NCBI GenBank assembly: GCA_963082875.1
Contig: OY720102.1
Coordinates: 7,316,001 to 7,380,000, forward strand
Reading direction: 5' to 3'
From: Corella eumyota
Taxonomy: Eukaryota; Chordata; Ascidiacea; Phlebobranchia; Corellidae
DNA: 64,000 bases
Shown here: positions 1-12,900 of the stretch, piece after piece
Position numbering within the stretch: the first letter of the stretch is position 1
Layout of the letters: every line of letters starts with the position of its first letter
Position numbers and translations under genes: made by a program
Notes under the pieces: model-generated
The model's database searches: none
What the model was told of the DNA's origin: nothing
The model's input: only the letters and a program-made list of their open reading frames with translations

Positions 1-387
1 GAATTTTATTGGGAGAATATGGCGATTGCAAAGTGCTTCAACAGGTCAACGACTGTTTTTTTTATCATGAATTTTTGGCAAAGTTATTTGTCGCCTTCAA
101 TGTTTTAAATATTCTTTAAAAAAAGATGCTGTTTATGGGTTATTATTGATTACATATTACAGGTTTTGTATTCGTTTAGTAACATTTGTTCACAATTACT
201 TAAAATTTAAACTGAATTTTAAAACTGTATCAAGGATTCACAGTTTTATAACTAAAACTCTTTAAAGATATTTGCTTAACTTAGTATTAATCTTTACAGA
301 AATAAAACTAAGAGAGAAGATCTTACAGTCCAAGTTAATGAAGGATATGAAGACGAAGAAGAAAAAGGGGATCAGACTAGATTTTAA
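1..387 (+). CDS. Probable last two coding exons of a gene entering from the left
   Basis: I do not recognise the product. Reading frame 1 is open from base 1 to a donor (AG|gtcaac) after base 44. The phase fits an acceptor (tctttacag) before base 300, and the joined frame continues to a TAA at 385-387. The two pieces encode about 14 and 28 residues. The second is hydrophilic and strongly acidic near its end (EGYEDEEEKGDQTRF, then stop), which resembles the cytoplasmic C-terminus of a membrane protein. An AATAAA lies near 582-587, about 200 bases past the stop, and would serve as polyadenylation signal. The other two frames of the first exon do not join in frame to the second, which supports this reading. 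The body of the gene lies outside the window, so family and function cannot be judged. Confidence 0.45.
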
Positions 388-1317
388 ATATCGCCACAGC
401 CCGGTTTAAAGACATTTGGTACTGACTTATTCAAAATAGTTCTAACGTTATGTTTTGGTCTAATATGTTGTTTTAAAATTGTTAACTATCATTTGTGTGC
501 TGTTATGTTTTTAAATTAATTTTTAAAGTATTTTGGCAAATTTTGGTTATTCTGTGTAAATTTTTAAATTCCGGCAGGTGGAATAAAGAGCAATTTTTTA
601 AGCAATTTTTTTTACGAATAGGTTTCTGATGAGTCATAAAAATTCTATCGCATATTTTAAGATTGTAATAGTTTAGTGTTATTTTTACGTACATCTACTA
701 GGTCATAGTTTTTAAAATAGGACGCCGTGTTTAAATAGAAAGTGTATTAAAATATACGCTTACATATAGACAGCACATATCACTTAATACTATATATAAA
801 GCAATTTTTAAATTTATTTTCGAAAATTTAAAACTGAATCTGCGACTTTTCAATGACTACCCTAAATTTTTTATACCTAACTTTTAATTATCATTTACAA
901 CAACAACAAAAAACTTTTACATCTTTATGTTTAAAATCAAATTTTTAAAATATTTTTCAAGTTATTTAGTAGGGTTCGATTTGTAGAAAATATTTTTTTA
1001 TTGCTCAATAAAAATTTGGCTACATCATCTTTCACAACATTACAAAAGCATTTTTTGAGCTGCTGATTGAATATTCGCGTGCCCCTGTCCACGTTAATTA
1101 CATCTCTCGTTTAGTAAAAGGGAAGTGTGTTGTGCAATTAGGAACCAATATTAATATGCCTTGTCGCTTATTTAATGTGTGCTTTGTTACGGAATGTCTC
1201 ACGATTTTTAATGAAATCGGGCAGACATTTCGGTTGCCTTCCAAAAAAAATTGCGCAATAAAGATCACATGTTGTATGATCATTAGGTATTAATATTCTA
1301 TGTAGCAATACGCTTTT

Positions 1318-1592
1318 TATATATCTTTATCTCCGAGGTGGGAAGGTCAAAATTACGACCTAAACATAGATTAACTTTGGTTACCCCGACCCTATCTCGA
1401 GTAGCCTGTGGTAGTTTAGGATATTATTTATTATATTTGCCCAATAAGTAAACTGCTGATTAAGTGTTGGTCTAGCAGGATTAATACTGTTTATATCGCC
1501 TTCCTCAAGGGCGCTACATTATAAGCAGCGGGGATCAAACCTAAGACCTCATGTCTTGAAGTCAAGTATTCTTACCAATACCATGCTGCCCG
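1318..1592 (-). mobile_element. tRNA-derived SINE, full-length, old copy
   Basis: On the minus strand it starts with a tRNA-like head (B-box-like stretch near 1530-1545) and runs through the shared body ('gcgccctt', 'cagcacttaatcagca', 'cgagactgggt', 'tttaggtcg') to an AT-rich tail near 1318. The same body occurs at least fifteen more times in this window, which defines the family. It differs from the other copies at many positions, so it is probably an old insertion. It resembles the composite tRNA-related SINE described from Ciona; the family name is not confirmed here. Confidence 0.8.
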
Positions 1593-4500
1593 TTACATAG
1601 TTAGAAATAAACACTCGGTTGTATATTGTATGTTATAAGGTAAATAATTTTATAAGAAACATATAGGCCTATGGTGTTTTAATTTGTCATAAACTTTAGC
1701 TAGCAAATTTATTTTACATGCAAATCGCAGTGTTTTCTGTGCAATAATATTTCAAAAAAATAAAGCTTTATAAACTTTTAATTTATCACATTTTGAACTT
1801 TAACAAAATCACTGGCAATGCCTTGCGCAAGATGCGTCGCCTTTCTGGAAAAGCAAGGGGAGCTTGTGGAATTCTGTTCACAGCTTTGCTTTGTTAAATC
1901 AACACTTAAAGTAATTTAGTTAGTGCAGCAGCATGTACCAAAGAAGAAATATATCATCAAGTTTGTTCGGTAAGTTATGTTTTTTTGTTAACCGATTGCA
2001 GGTATTATTAAGTAAATATGAAAATCAAATATAAAAGTTGTTTAGTAAACTCAAATGTGCATTTGGCATTTAAAGTAGTTCATTAAATCTTACTTTAACC
2101 AATGACAAATTTATTGTTTTTAATAATATGGCATACACAAGACATTAGACTACGTCGTAAGCAGACTTTAAAACATGCTAGGAAGGAATTCCTACATCCT
2201 GTTACTCATTTATTAATTATATAAGATATAAACAATCGAAGTATAATGTGCCTAATCATGCAACGGCGCCGGTTTGTTAAATTTGTTGACGTTAGCGTGT
2301 TGGCATTGCGTTTGCATCGGTTGAGTTGGTTTCTTATCTTGGGTTCAATTCGTACGCATGGCAGCACCAAACGTAAAGAAGCACTTCGTGCACGCAATGT
2401 TGACCAATATTACGCAATACAATACCAGAAGAGCTGATTTTATGCTTTAAAAATGCTGCAATGAGTTTTCTTTTTAAAAAGGTAGCATTAGAAAAGCCCC
2501 ATGACTGGGTCATGGATTAAATATGTTTATTTTACCAGTATAATAGCTATGGAAAATTGCTGCTGCTGGATCTTATATTATTAAAACATATTTGCAAATT
2601 CCCTCATTTAACTAAAATTGCCTATTGCGTACATACGCTTGCAAAATTTAATAAACTTTCACTATCTTAATTGCAAAAGGGTGTGGTTTTATTGTATTGA
2701 CATTTCCAAGCGTCGCCCGCTTTTCTTAATTGACCGTTTTGACGCATTTTGAAATATCTGACGCAGATTTGCCCTTTCACATTTTTACTTAATTGCATCA
2801 TCCCACTCTTAATTGATTTGTTAAAGTTTATATAACATATATGCTAATATTTAATACATTAATACTAAAATGCACGTAATCAATGGTATATAGAAACAAA
2901 GTTAAATCATAATTTAAAAATACATTTTTTTTAAAATCAAAATTTTGCAAAGTTTCATTTTTAAAAAAATAAATAAAGGAGTAAATTTTGTAGATATGAC
3001 GTATTGGAATCTGCAATATAATTTTGTAACATAAAATTTTGGTAATTCTACCTATAAGGGCCCAAACAAACTTTTTAAAATGCAAAAACGATTAACAATA
3101 AATATTATTAGAACTGATTACGTCATTGCTTACGTGATCATTGTAATTTTTTCGAACCTTCTCGAATAATTACGTAATTACTTTTAACATGAAAATTTGC
3201 GTTTAGCAGTTGTGGGGTTTTTGTTAAAGGTTTTTAATAAACAGTAATGGTATAAAATTTGTAACATTAGTTTTCAAGGCATAAACCAATATTTTATTGT
3301 AGTTTTTTGTGACTATTATAAACTTTCCATTACTTGCCCCTTAGCCTTGTCGGTATGCCTCCGCCGACACACTAAATTAGGGATTTTACGTAACAATACA
3401 TTTTTATAGGAAAAACCCAATCCGGCTGCTGTGAGGCTAAACCTTAAACCGGTAACCCCGCAAAAAAAATTTTTTTGGGGGGATTTTAACTGTAATTGTG
3501 TAAGTCAACGCAACTGGCGCTGCTTTGAGACTAAAAAAGAAACCGGGAATCCCAGGGTAGTTGGCGACTAGGGGATTTATTTTCTGCTCTAGAAAACCCC
3601 ACCGCGCCACTGAAAACCCATGCTGGAACTGACGTCACTGTTTGTTGTGTTTTGATTTACTAGAGCATGGCGTCATTTTTTATTGAGCAGTTTTTTTGAA
3701 CTCGAGTCTATTTAAAAGGTCGATTGACCGTGGTTAGCCTAGAAAATAACCCCCCTTTTGTTAAAGAAAGTCATTCATTTTTTCCCTTTTTTATTTATTC
3801 AACCAAAGTAAATCAAAAAGAAATGTATTTTTTCTTTGACGTAAAAGCCCCTTGGGCCATTGCGGATAACTCGGTCTAGGGTTTGGCACAAATATCAGTT
3901 TAATCTAGTAATTACTAAACATTTGACCAAGCAACAAACACCTAAACATCAAACAGACGTCTTAACCTTTGCAGCTCACAACCAACCAAGCTTCACCTTA
4001 AGATATTACCAGCACACCCTTAATCGGATAGATTTGATATCATTACAAAATACTCTATCAACAAACTAATTTATTTTTGTGTTATGTTGTTAGTATGTCA
4101 CACACACCCCTTGCACATACCCATATTCCTAGAACTGCCTGGAGCCGCGGTCTTGTGATTTTAGACGGTATCTTTTAATGTTACTCTATTAGGTCATATA
4201 TAACCGGGTCGACGCCTTTTCTAATTATGAATTTTTATGTTTCTGGTTAAATGTAATGTACGACCCATGAATTTAAGTGGGCTTTGGCTCGAGTTCGATG
4301 TAAACAATGTAAGAATTGTGGCCAGAATTTTATTTTTGGATTCTTAAAATAGCCAAACAGGTAGGCGTGCCTTGCTTGTATTACATCAAGAAAATTTTGG
4401 ATTAAATTTTATTGTTCTAAAATTAAAATTTGCTACAAGCTTTAGTATTTTGAATAAGGTCTTGCAAAATTCTGCATTTGAGAATGATGACGCAACTCTC

Positions 4501-4987
4501 TTTTTGTGTTTTGAAACTTAACGCAGGCACTGGAGTGTAGCGAACTAAATTTGAACGCTATATATACCGTACGCGTAATTTACGTAAAGTTATTTATATG
4601 CAAAATCGTATGATCGTCGCGTTTTCTGCACCGTCCTAGCGCATATTTTGCTTGCAAAAACGTATTAAGGACGCAATTATTTAAAAATACATTTACATTT
4701 AAATTAGATTGTGATTCCAAATTCAAAGAAGCATTAAACTTAATAAAACAATTTACAGCATGGTTAATTTGCAAAATGTGCCAACTTTTTATTATGTTAA
4801 TTTCAAACAATAAAAACAAGGTATTTTTAAACGTCGAATGGTTTGGGTAACATAGAAACAATATATTACTTTTACAATAGTATTCCAGGTGTCTCTAATA
4901 ACCATATTTTATTTATAATTTGGTGTTTAAATTTGAAAAATTAGGCGCTTTTTTGTTATGAAACGATTACTCATACGCTTTAAGTGG

Positions 4988-5016
4988 GCTAGGGTTAGGG
5001 TTAGGGTTAGGGTTGG
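4988..5016 (+). repeat. Interstitial telomere-like repeat, about four units of TTAGGG
   Basis: The run reads ctagggttagggttagggttagggttgg. The hexamer is the chordate telomere unit. It sits inside unique AT-rich DNA, so it is an interstitial tract rather than a chromosome end. A shorter version (gagggttagggttt) occurs near 22894-22908. Confidence 0.8.
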
Positions 5017-5272
5017 ATGACACACATGTAATACACCACAATCTAACTGTGTTTATTGTGTCAAATTGAACGGCAAACAATGTGATATTGTTTACGTCGT
5101 CCTCAGGTTGCGTTTTCCAGACAAAATTGTTGTAATAAGATTATTGCGTCAGAATTTAAACAAAGTATTTTATTTTTGGCGTCGTTAATTAGGGATCGTA
5201 TCTTTAAATGCTGTTTCTTTTCACCAGTGCCGCCAAATATGGGCATCGAATTTTCCTATTTTTCTTAAAATA

Positions 5273-5626
5273 TCAAGTCGTCAATGTTGAACTGTCGTAA
5301 TATCTTACGCATGTAACCTAATTATGTAACTAATGAATATGATAAGAAGGCTTTTATTTATTTAAAAGTTGTGAATAACTTGCCATGCGCTTGAAATCTT
5401 AACGTACATTGCATGTAGTGATTTATTGCCTTCTGACTTAGCTTTTTTGTCAAGTCGTCAAATTTGAACTGTCGTAATATCTTACGCATGTAACCTAATT
5501 ATGTATCTAATAAATATAATAAGAAGGATTTTATTTATTTGAAGGTTGTGAATAACTTGCCATATGCGCTTGAAATCTTAGCGTATATTGCATGTAGTGA
5601 TTTATTGCCTTCTGACTCAGCTTTTT
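5273..5626. repeat. Tandem duplication, 177-bp unit, two copies
   Basis: The stretch beginning 'tcaagtcgtcaa' at 5273 recurs at 5450 and continues in register through 'cttacgcatgtaacctaatt', 'gttgtgaataacttgcca' and 'gcatgtagtgatttattgcc'. The copies differ by a modest number of substitutions and small indels. It contains no gene. Confidence 0.85.
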
Positions 5627-5901
5627 GTTTCTTGAACGTATATAAAGGCGTTCAAAAATAGAAAAAAATTTTGCCCGTTTTATAAATATAGTGATAACGT
5701 AATTTTTTCTCTACTTTTACACCAACACAAAAGTTGTTTGTTCTACCTTATATGACCTAATTTGTGTTGTCGTATTAAATTATTTGTCTTTGAATTAAAA
5801 CAGTTGCTGTTTGAAATTCCCCCTAACTGAAAATATCCTTAATTAATAATCCGTTCTTAATGCAGTCGCGTTTATTTTTACACACTATAAACAGAAATTC
5901 A

Positions 5902-6219
5902 TGACGTCATCACATGTGATTTGTACAGTAATGACGTCAGTCAGTTCGAGCGAAAACGAATAATTAAGATTCGCAAACTGCTTCGTCAGGAATTTGCGTT
6001 TTCAGATTACAAAACGAAATCTCATTTCCTTTCGACGAGTTTTTTTTAACCAGTATTCATATAATTTTATCATTATTTTTTATGATTAATATTTTTAAAG
6101 CGTCGCTATCAAAATAGAACTGTTTTTGCTTTATTTGTATTCGCGCTGACGTGTCTCAGAAGTATGCAGCTCACGAATTGTCGAATTTATGAATGGGCGG
6201 GGAAATCCCCCGGTATATA
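5902..6219 (+). promoter_or_regulatory. Candidate orphan promoter: two CREs, GC box, kappaB palindrome and TATA motif
   Basis: Two perfect CRE sites (TGACGTCA) lie at 5902-5909 and 5932-5939, 30 bases apart. Further right, a GC-box-like GGGCGGGG at 6195-6202 overlaps a perfect kappaB palindrome GGGGAAATCCCC at 6199-6210, followed by TATATA at 6214-6219. A donor-like 'aag|gtatgt' follows near 6268, where a short non-coding first exon could end. CRE is bound by CREB/ATF proteins and the kappaB motif by Rel proteins. No coding exon could be attached. TATATA and the kappaB site are symmetric, so the direction is uncertain. Confidence 0.35.
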
Positions 6220-9200
6220 CCCGGCTTGCCAGGCTTGGGTAGTAGAGTGTAAAATTCGGGTTTTAAGGTATGTTTTTAAAAGCCAGCGGACCGCAATTTA
6301 CTATTCCTATGACGGTTATGTGTTACGTAATTGATCCTTGTCATTGTCACAAATCTTAGTGATCCGTAATTTATGGGAATTCTACTTCTTTGATGTTTGT
6401 TTTAAAATAAAACAGACAAAGACGAGAAAGAAAGTTTCCCTTTTAAAAAAGGTTTCGCTTTAAAATTCCAGCGTCCAATTTAACCGCTAAGGAATGTATA
6501 TCAACTTATAGATAATTTAAATACCTGTTTCACTTAAAACTATAAACAAATGAAATAAGAAAACGTAACACCCGAATTTCTGAACGGATTTTCAATTTTG
6601 CATACAAAGCCGAAATATTCAATTCTCAGTTGCCTGTTACATAATTCACCGATGACAAAATAAATGATATCATTGTTTTCCATGTAAATTTAGACTGCCA
6701 CCTAAATAGAGCGATGTGTCATGCAGTCATGTTTTGTTTGTTAATATTTTCTTTAACGTGGCATTTGAATTACATGTTCAGATCTATATACGGCATTGGC
6801 CAGCGCTTGAAATCATCAATTTCTGCTGTTTAAGGATTTAAATCTTATTTTAATTACAGATGCCCGTGCGAGGCATTTTAACACACGTTTAAGCGTGTTA
6901 TTATTATTTGTGTAACGTTTTATTAAAAATGCCTTTTACGGTTAAAAATAACTTTTGGACAAAAATAGAACTTGGTTAGTTGATATGTAATGTAGTTAGT
7001 TACTAATGCTTCGCCTTAATCGCGGAAATTTTTTGCGTCATTTCTTAGGCCTTTCTCTTGTTTTGAAATATCTTCGGCTAAACGGTTTCGTAAGTCCGAT
7101 AAAAAAAATTTTATTACGAATGGCAACGATCGTAATTTTTTTTCTCATCAAAAATTTTTTTCGCGAGAAAGTTACCAAACTTTCTTGGTGTTATTAATAG
7201 TCGTTTATGTTTTGACAGAAATTCCGGTGTTTTGGTGACGAAATGCGCATGAAACACGTCATCCCTTTACGTGATGACGTAACCCAATGACAAGTGATAT
7301 TTTGAAGTTATGAAGAAGCTTCCAAATCGAAAAAAAAATTAAAACAAAAATTACTGTCTAATTTTTAAATTTTTTTTTCTAATTTTTAAATTGGGTTAAG
7401 TACTTAATTTCTTACGTCATGGTAATCGCACTCAAATAAACTCAGTAGATACTTTTTTTGATTACAATATGATATTCGTACTCGAGTAAACCTAGAATGA
7501 AAAATCAGAAAATTCCCGCGTTTGTAATCAGAACTTCTAATTAATACGATTAATACAATAAAACCTCTGTTAGTTAAAGTCGTTTACTTTTTTATATACT
7601 TAACGTGTCAAAAGTTAAATTTAGGCCGGTAATTGTTTTGTCAGTTTGCTTGTTTGTTTTTCTTTTAAATTTCGCTCAAAATAGAACAAGAAATACTTGT
7701 TTACACGATCTCGGGTTGGCACACATGAGATTTCTATCTAAAAGTAATGTTAACGTCGCAAAAATTGGTTTTAAATTTTAGCAAATTCGACATTAAATTA
7801 TGATAGCAATTTTGCAAACTTAATTAAGTGATATTTATCTATATATATATAAAAATACATGGAAAATTATCCTTAATTTTTGCAAAAATCTGTAAAAAAA
7901 TCTGGTTTTAAAAGTAATTGAGATAATTAAACGGTCAGTAGGTTAATTACATGTATAACCTTTTTTTCACTTTCTACGCCCTCTCTTACTCGGAAGCCTC
8001 CGACGTGTTGCTAATTGCACGATGCATATGAAACTTTTGTGACACATGCTAACTGACACGCAATATGGGCAGTTTCAATTGAAAAACTAAATATGGAACG
8101 AATGCGATCTTGATTATTAAACAAATTAATTCGACGAAAACAGCACGAAACGATTGCCATGATTTTCCGAAAAAAAATTCGATCACAAACCGAAATCGAA
8201 ATCATAATATTAAGTAGGAATCGGGAAAAATGTTAATTTATTTTAATTGTTTCATTAGAAATGTAATAACTATGTAAATTTTTCGGATTTAAAATTTTAG
8301 ATCATGCTAAGGTTTTGACTACAGTGCGCTCGAATTTGCATTTATTAAACAAATGTTAATAAATAATTGCCTTACAGCGGTATGTGTACTATGTATGGCA
8401 AACAAACTAACCTAAAAGTGCATTCCCAATTTCTAAATGCGTAAAATCTTTGAATACAAGATGTATTTACAACCATTCTTATATAATAACACACAAAGAA
8501 TTGCGAAAGGGGCAAGTTATTGAAAAAAGCCAATTAAAAACGCTAGGAAAATGACCCTAAATGCTGCCGCCAAAAATAGCATGCTTCGCGTGCGGTTATA
8601 CAGATATTAAATATAATAACAAGTAATAAATACACACATAGGAAATCACATGTATTTTCCCTTAAAAGTTATATGCAAAGCTTTTATGCATCGGTGAGTC
8701 ACTATACGCATTGCGTGTTTATTAACAGTTTTTTCGCGTGTTTGTCTAATAAAAACTTGCACAGAATTGCATGCTAACGGATGTCGTTTTTTTGGCTAAA
8801 AAAAGATTTTTTATTGCATTTTAATTTAATTTCGATTTTAATTGCATTTTTGTAGTTTTTTTTATTAGGTATTAATTGCAAGCAACAAATATTTAAATTG
8901 AAGTAACCACTTTTTTTTCGTGCTTCTGCGAAAGGGAATGGTTATTTTTAATTGACAAAAGTCTTTTTACTAAGAAAATTAAATTATCAAACATAGTTTA
9001 TTCTATTTTTATTACAAAACTGAATAACAGAAATATTCATCATAATTTCGATTTCGATCTGCCTGTATTACACATACAAACTGGGTTTGGTGACCATGCC
9101 ATAAAATAATTAAAATCTTCATGTAAACATTAATACTTTTGGCATGTTTTATTAAATTCATTAAATTGATATCATTAAATTGATTTTGTCATTTTTTCCC

Positions 9201-9844
9201 GTCGCATTGTTGTAATATTAATTGTATATCGTATTTATTATTTACTTTCAATAATGCGCAAAAAACCAAAATAAAAAAAAAAAAAAAACGATTTTGCAAT
9301 AGTTTTTAAATTGTCTAAGTCTTGAAATTTTAAATAGCTGTGGGTAACGACTTGGCCCAAGTAAATGATATAAAAAAAACGTAATTTTCGAATGACTCGG
9401 CTTAAATTGCAATGCCCTTTCTCCAAAATGCTGAGCTATAATGTAGGTGTGAGCGTTATAACCATCGCTCGGGCCGCAATATGATTTGGCATTTCATATC
9501 AAACGATTACATACACCAAAATGTAACTTGGCACTTTAATTAAATACGTTATGATCAGTAAAGAGAACACGTTTTAGGGTATTTTTGAATGGTTTTTGGT
9601 TTTTATTAAGAAACTGCTGACTATTACATCAGGTAACAACATCACCTCAAAATTTTTGAAAGTCATTACGTTAATTTTACGAAGATGGCAAAATTGCTTG
9701 AAACTGTTTTAGATATACCAAAATAACCATATCAATTTTTACGAGTAAAAAAATCATTGGTTGTTCCATAAATGACGTCACAAAAGTTGGTCTGAAAGGT
9801 TATGCGAGGTCGAAAGTGGGTCTTTGGTTTTTTGTCCTTTTTTA

Positions 9845-9955
9845 TTTTTATTTATCCTTGATGTGGAAAGGTCTACTGCACGACCTAAACATAGAGTAAC
9901 ATCAGTTACCCCGACCCAGTATTAAGTTGACTTTGGCAGTTTGAAATATTAAATA
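9845..9955 (-). mobile_element. SINE fragment, 3' part only
   Basis: Only the tail-side third of the shared SINE body is present, in minus orientation: the end next to 'gatatatac', the 'gacctaaacatagagtaacatc' block and the 'gactgggt' equivalent. The tRNA-like head is missing, which fits 5' truncation. Confidence 0.75.
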
Positions 9956-12900
9956 TTTTAATTGTTTTTTTTGTAACTTTTTTAAAGCTTTCTGGTCAAA
10001 GGTTCTCTTATATTCTTCTTTTTCAAAAAAAAAAATTTTAAAACACACGTGGTCGCGTGCGCACGACCGGAAGCTGCCTTTGTTGCCGTGACGTCACTTC
10101 AAATAGAACATTTAATTTTCAATGAAGATGATTAATTAAATTCGGAAAGATGTTAATTGCATTTGTTACTTTTCCATTTTGCAACGTTATCAGCTCCGCT
10201 TAACATTTGTGGTTCAAACAAAGGGACCAATAAATATAAAATGGCGATAAATACTTAAAGAAATATTATGCAAAAACTGTTAAGTGCTCTAAAATGTTAA
10301 TGCAAAAACGCTTTTCAATTTAATTAATTTAAAAAAAAATTGCTACTGTCCAACGAAATGTCATTAATTAATAATATTTCACTTAAAATTTAATAAACTT
10401 AATGCAATTAGAAGCGCTGGTAATCAAGCAAAAATCCCCCTGTAATCTGTCAGAATATCAAAAAATTGTTCTTTACCGTATGATATAGCTCTGCAATACT
10501 CGTATTATCTACATTCTACACAAGCTAAATTGGTATTGACATAACACGTACAATATACATTAGCCAATTTACGTTTACTGAATTCCTAATAAGAAATCGT
10601 AGAAAATGGATATTTATAAATCAAAGTGTGTATCCTAATTGCGCGTTAGGCAATTTGAGTTTTGCAATCGGAAGCGATTTCGAATCTCACATCAATCAAA
10701 CGGGCAAATAATTTGCTAAACTGTTTTAAATGAGATCGCTTCCCGGTAGTCATTTAGCGTGCTAAGAGCCCATGTGACTTTTAAAAGCGAAAGGTATGGA
10801 GGATAGCACAAATGCTATCTTACATATAAGGAAAATATGGTTCGGATTCGTTGGCCATTAACCTTATGGCAAATGACGCGCATTAGTAATTCCCATAAAA
10901 TTATGAAATATTTAAACCGAAATAACCTAATTTTAGTTAATTATTAACAATGCTAATAAGGTGCTGAAATCCACTTAAAAGGCCGGGCTAATAGGCGTCA
11001 AAACTATGTACTAGAAACCAATATATTTACAGACAGCATGCGTAGATTTTCCGACAGTCGACTGCGTCAAAACCAAAACGATTCGAATTGTTAACAAGCT
11101 TAAATTTAGTTTTTCCACCGCCCCTGCAAAAACTAGGCAAAAATAGCGCGAGTGATATGGGCCGGCTATGTTTCAAATAGACCAATTCCGCGAACGCTTA
11201 TGGTTCGAAGAAACGCTGTAGCTAATGACGACATTAAACCTAAGGAGCCGATTTAAAGCGTAATAGCCACGCGATTATTCCCACTAACTAACATATAGCA
11301 TGATATGACTTACTTAGCGCGATTTAGTAATTGCGCGACCCTTTGACGACGGGATGGCGAATAAAAGGGACATGGTTAAGATGCCTTCTGTGTTGAATTT
11401 ATGCAAAATATTTAATTTTTTGAAAACTTTTAAAAAGTTTCAGATAAATTAAGTTTTTTTCAAGTATATAAGGCATTACAAATTTATAGAAATATTTGAA
11501 ATACACTCATTTTTTTTAATTTAATTTTTAATTTAAAAATTTCGCCTTTTTTTCGTCGGAATTTGAAAAAAAAATTTTGCACGCTACAAAGTAAAATATA
11601 TTCGTAAAATGTCCCGGTGGAATTAAGTGCTCCATGTGTGTTTAGATCGTGAGCATAGCAACGGGCACTTTTCGATTTTGCAAAATTAGGGGGGGGGTTA
11701 AGATTACAGCGCGAACGCCGATTTGGGGATTTTCTCCGGGGCCAGTTATCCTGGATTGACCCAATTGATTAACACGCTTGCACGGGCATTGCATCATGCC
11801 CCCTCAATTATACGGCAATTTCGTCGCTTCGGCCATCCAAGGCACGGCATTGCAATTACCATTTGAGGCAATTTTTTTGCACTTGTAATACACACGCTTG
11901 AAGGTCTACTTCTTTTCTGGGAAAACTCGCCGATCTAAAGCGGTCCTTTCTCACGAAGGACAAGATTGGATTAAGGCCTAATTGCTGCCCAAAAATGCGT
12001 AATTGCACTTCGCAGCGACTTGGTACAACAACAAATTAAGCCCGGTTTTCTAGACGAAGGTTCAGTCGTGTATTGCTGATTATATAAAACCGCACGACCA
12101 TATGTTTTTAAATATTAAAGGTGTGCTGTGTACCCACAATTGATTTTAACCACACTGTGACATCAACATAGTTTTATGTGCTATCCCAAGAACAGTTTAG
12201 GCAAGTTGTTATCCGACTATTTTAATTGCGCTAACCTAGGTCATTTGCTGTTCAGTATGTTATTATAGATGTTATTATAGATCGCAATTTAGTTGTAAAG
12301 TGATTTATTTTTCAAGTAGCAATTTGGAATTGGAAATACTTAAGTTTCATGTTTTTCGTAATGAGTTGTTTGTGCATTTAGCTGCTTTTCTTTACTCCAG
12401 GTATTATCCTTAAATTGTTGTTCAAACTACGATAGCATAGCTTCTTTCTTTCTATTTTTAATGGATTTTTTTGGTTACACATTAAATGCTAAATTAACAC
12501 AAATGACGCACTTCTACCGAGCTATTAGGCAAGTGCATATAATCATGTTTAAAACACTTGAATTTGTAGTTTTACACTAAAACAAAAACGCCGAAGTATG
12601 TGCTGGCCAAGAGTACTGTGCCTTGCTCTGGCATAGCTTAAAACACGTGGTAATCTATAAGCTTATGGTACGCTATACTGTTAAGGTGACAGGGCGTAAT
12701 TAACCAGTTGTATCGGGCGTTTGATCAAGACCAAAGCTTGGGTTATAATAGGTCAGCAAGCGCTCTTAGCTCATAATTAGAATGTTGTTTCGTCATTGCC
12801 GTCCTATGCAAATACGGGTCAAGTGCTCTCTTTCCTTTGCCTTCGCATTTTTGCTGGATTTTTTATAGAATTCCTATCTGTCTAAGCAAACATTTTATTA

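Noticed and set aside
1832-1969. Short ATG-started frames, one ending at a consensus donor (ttcg|gtaagt at 1970)
   Set aside because: The donor is good, but only 12 codons precede it and no partner exon in phase was found, so it cannot be supported as a gene.
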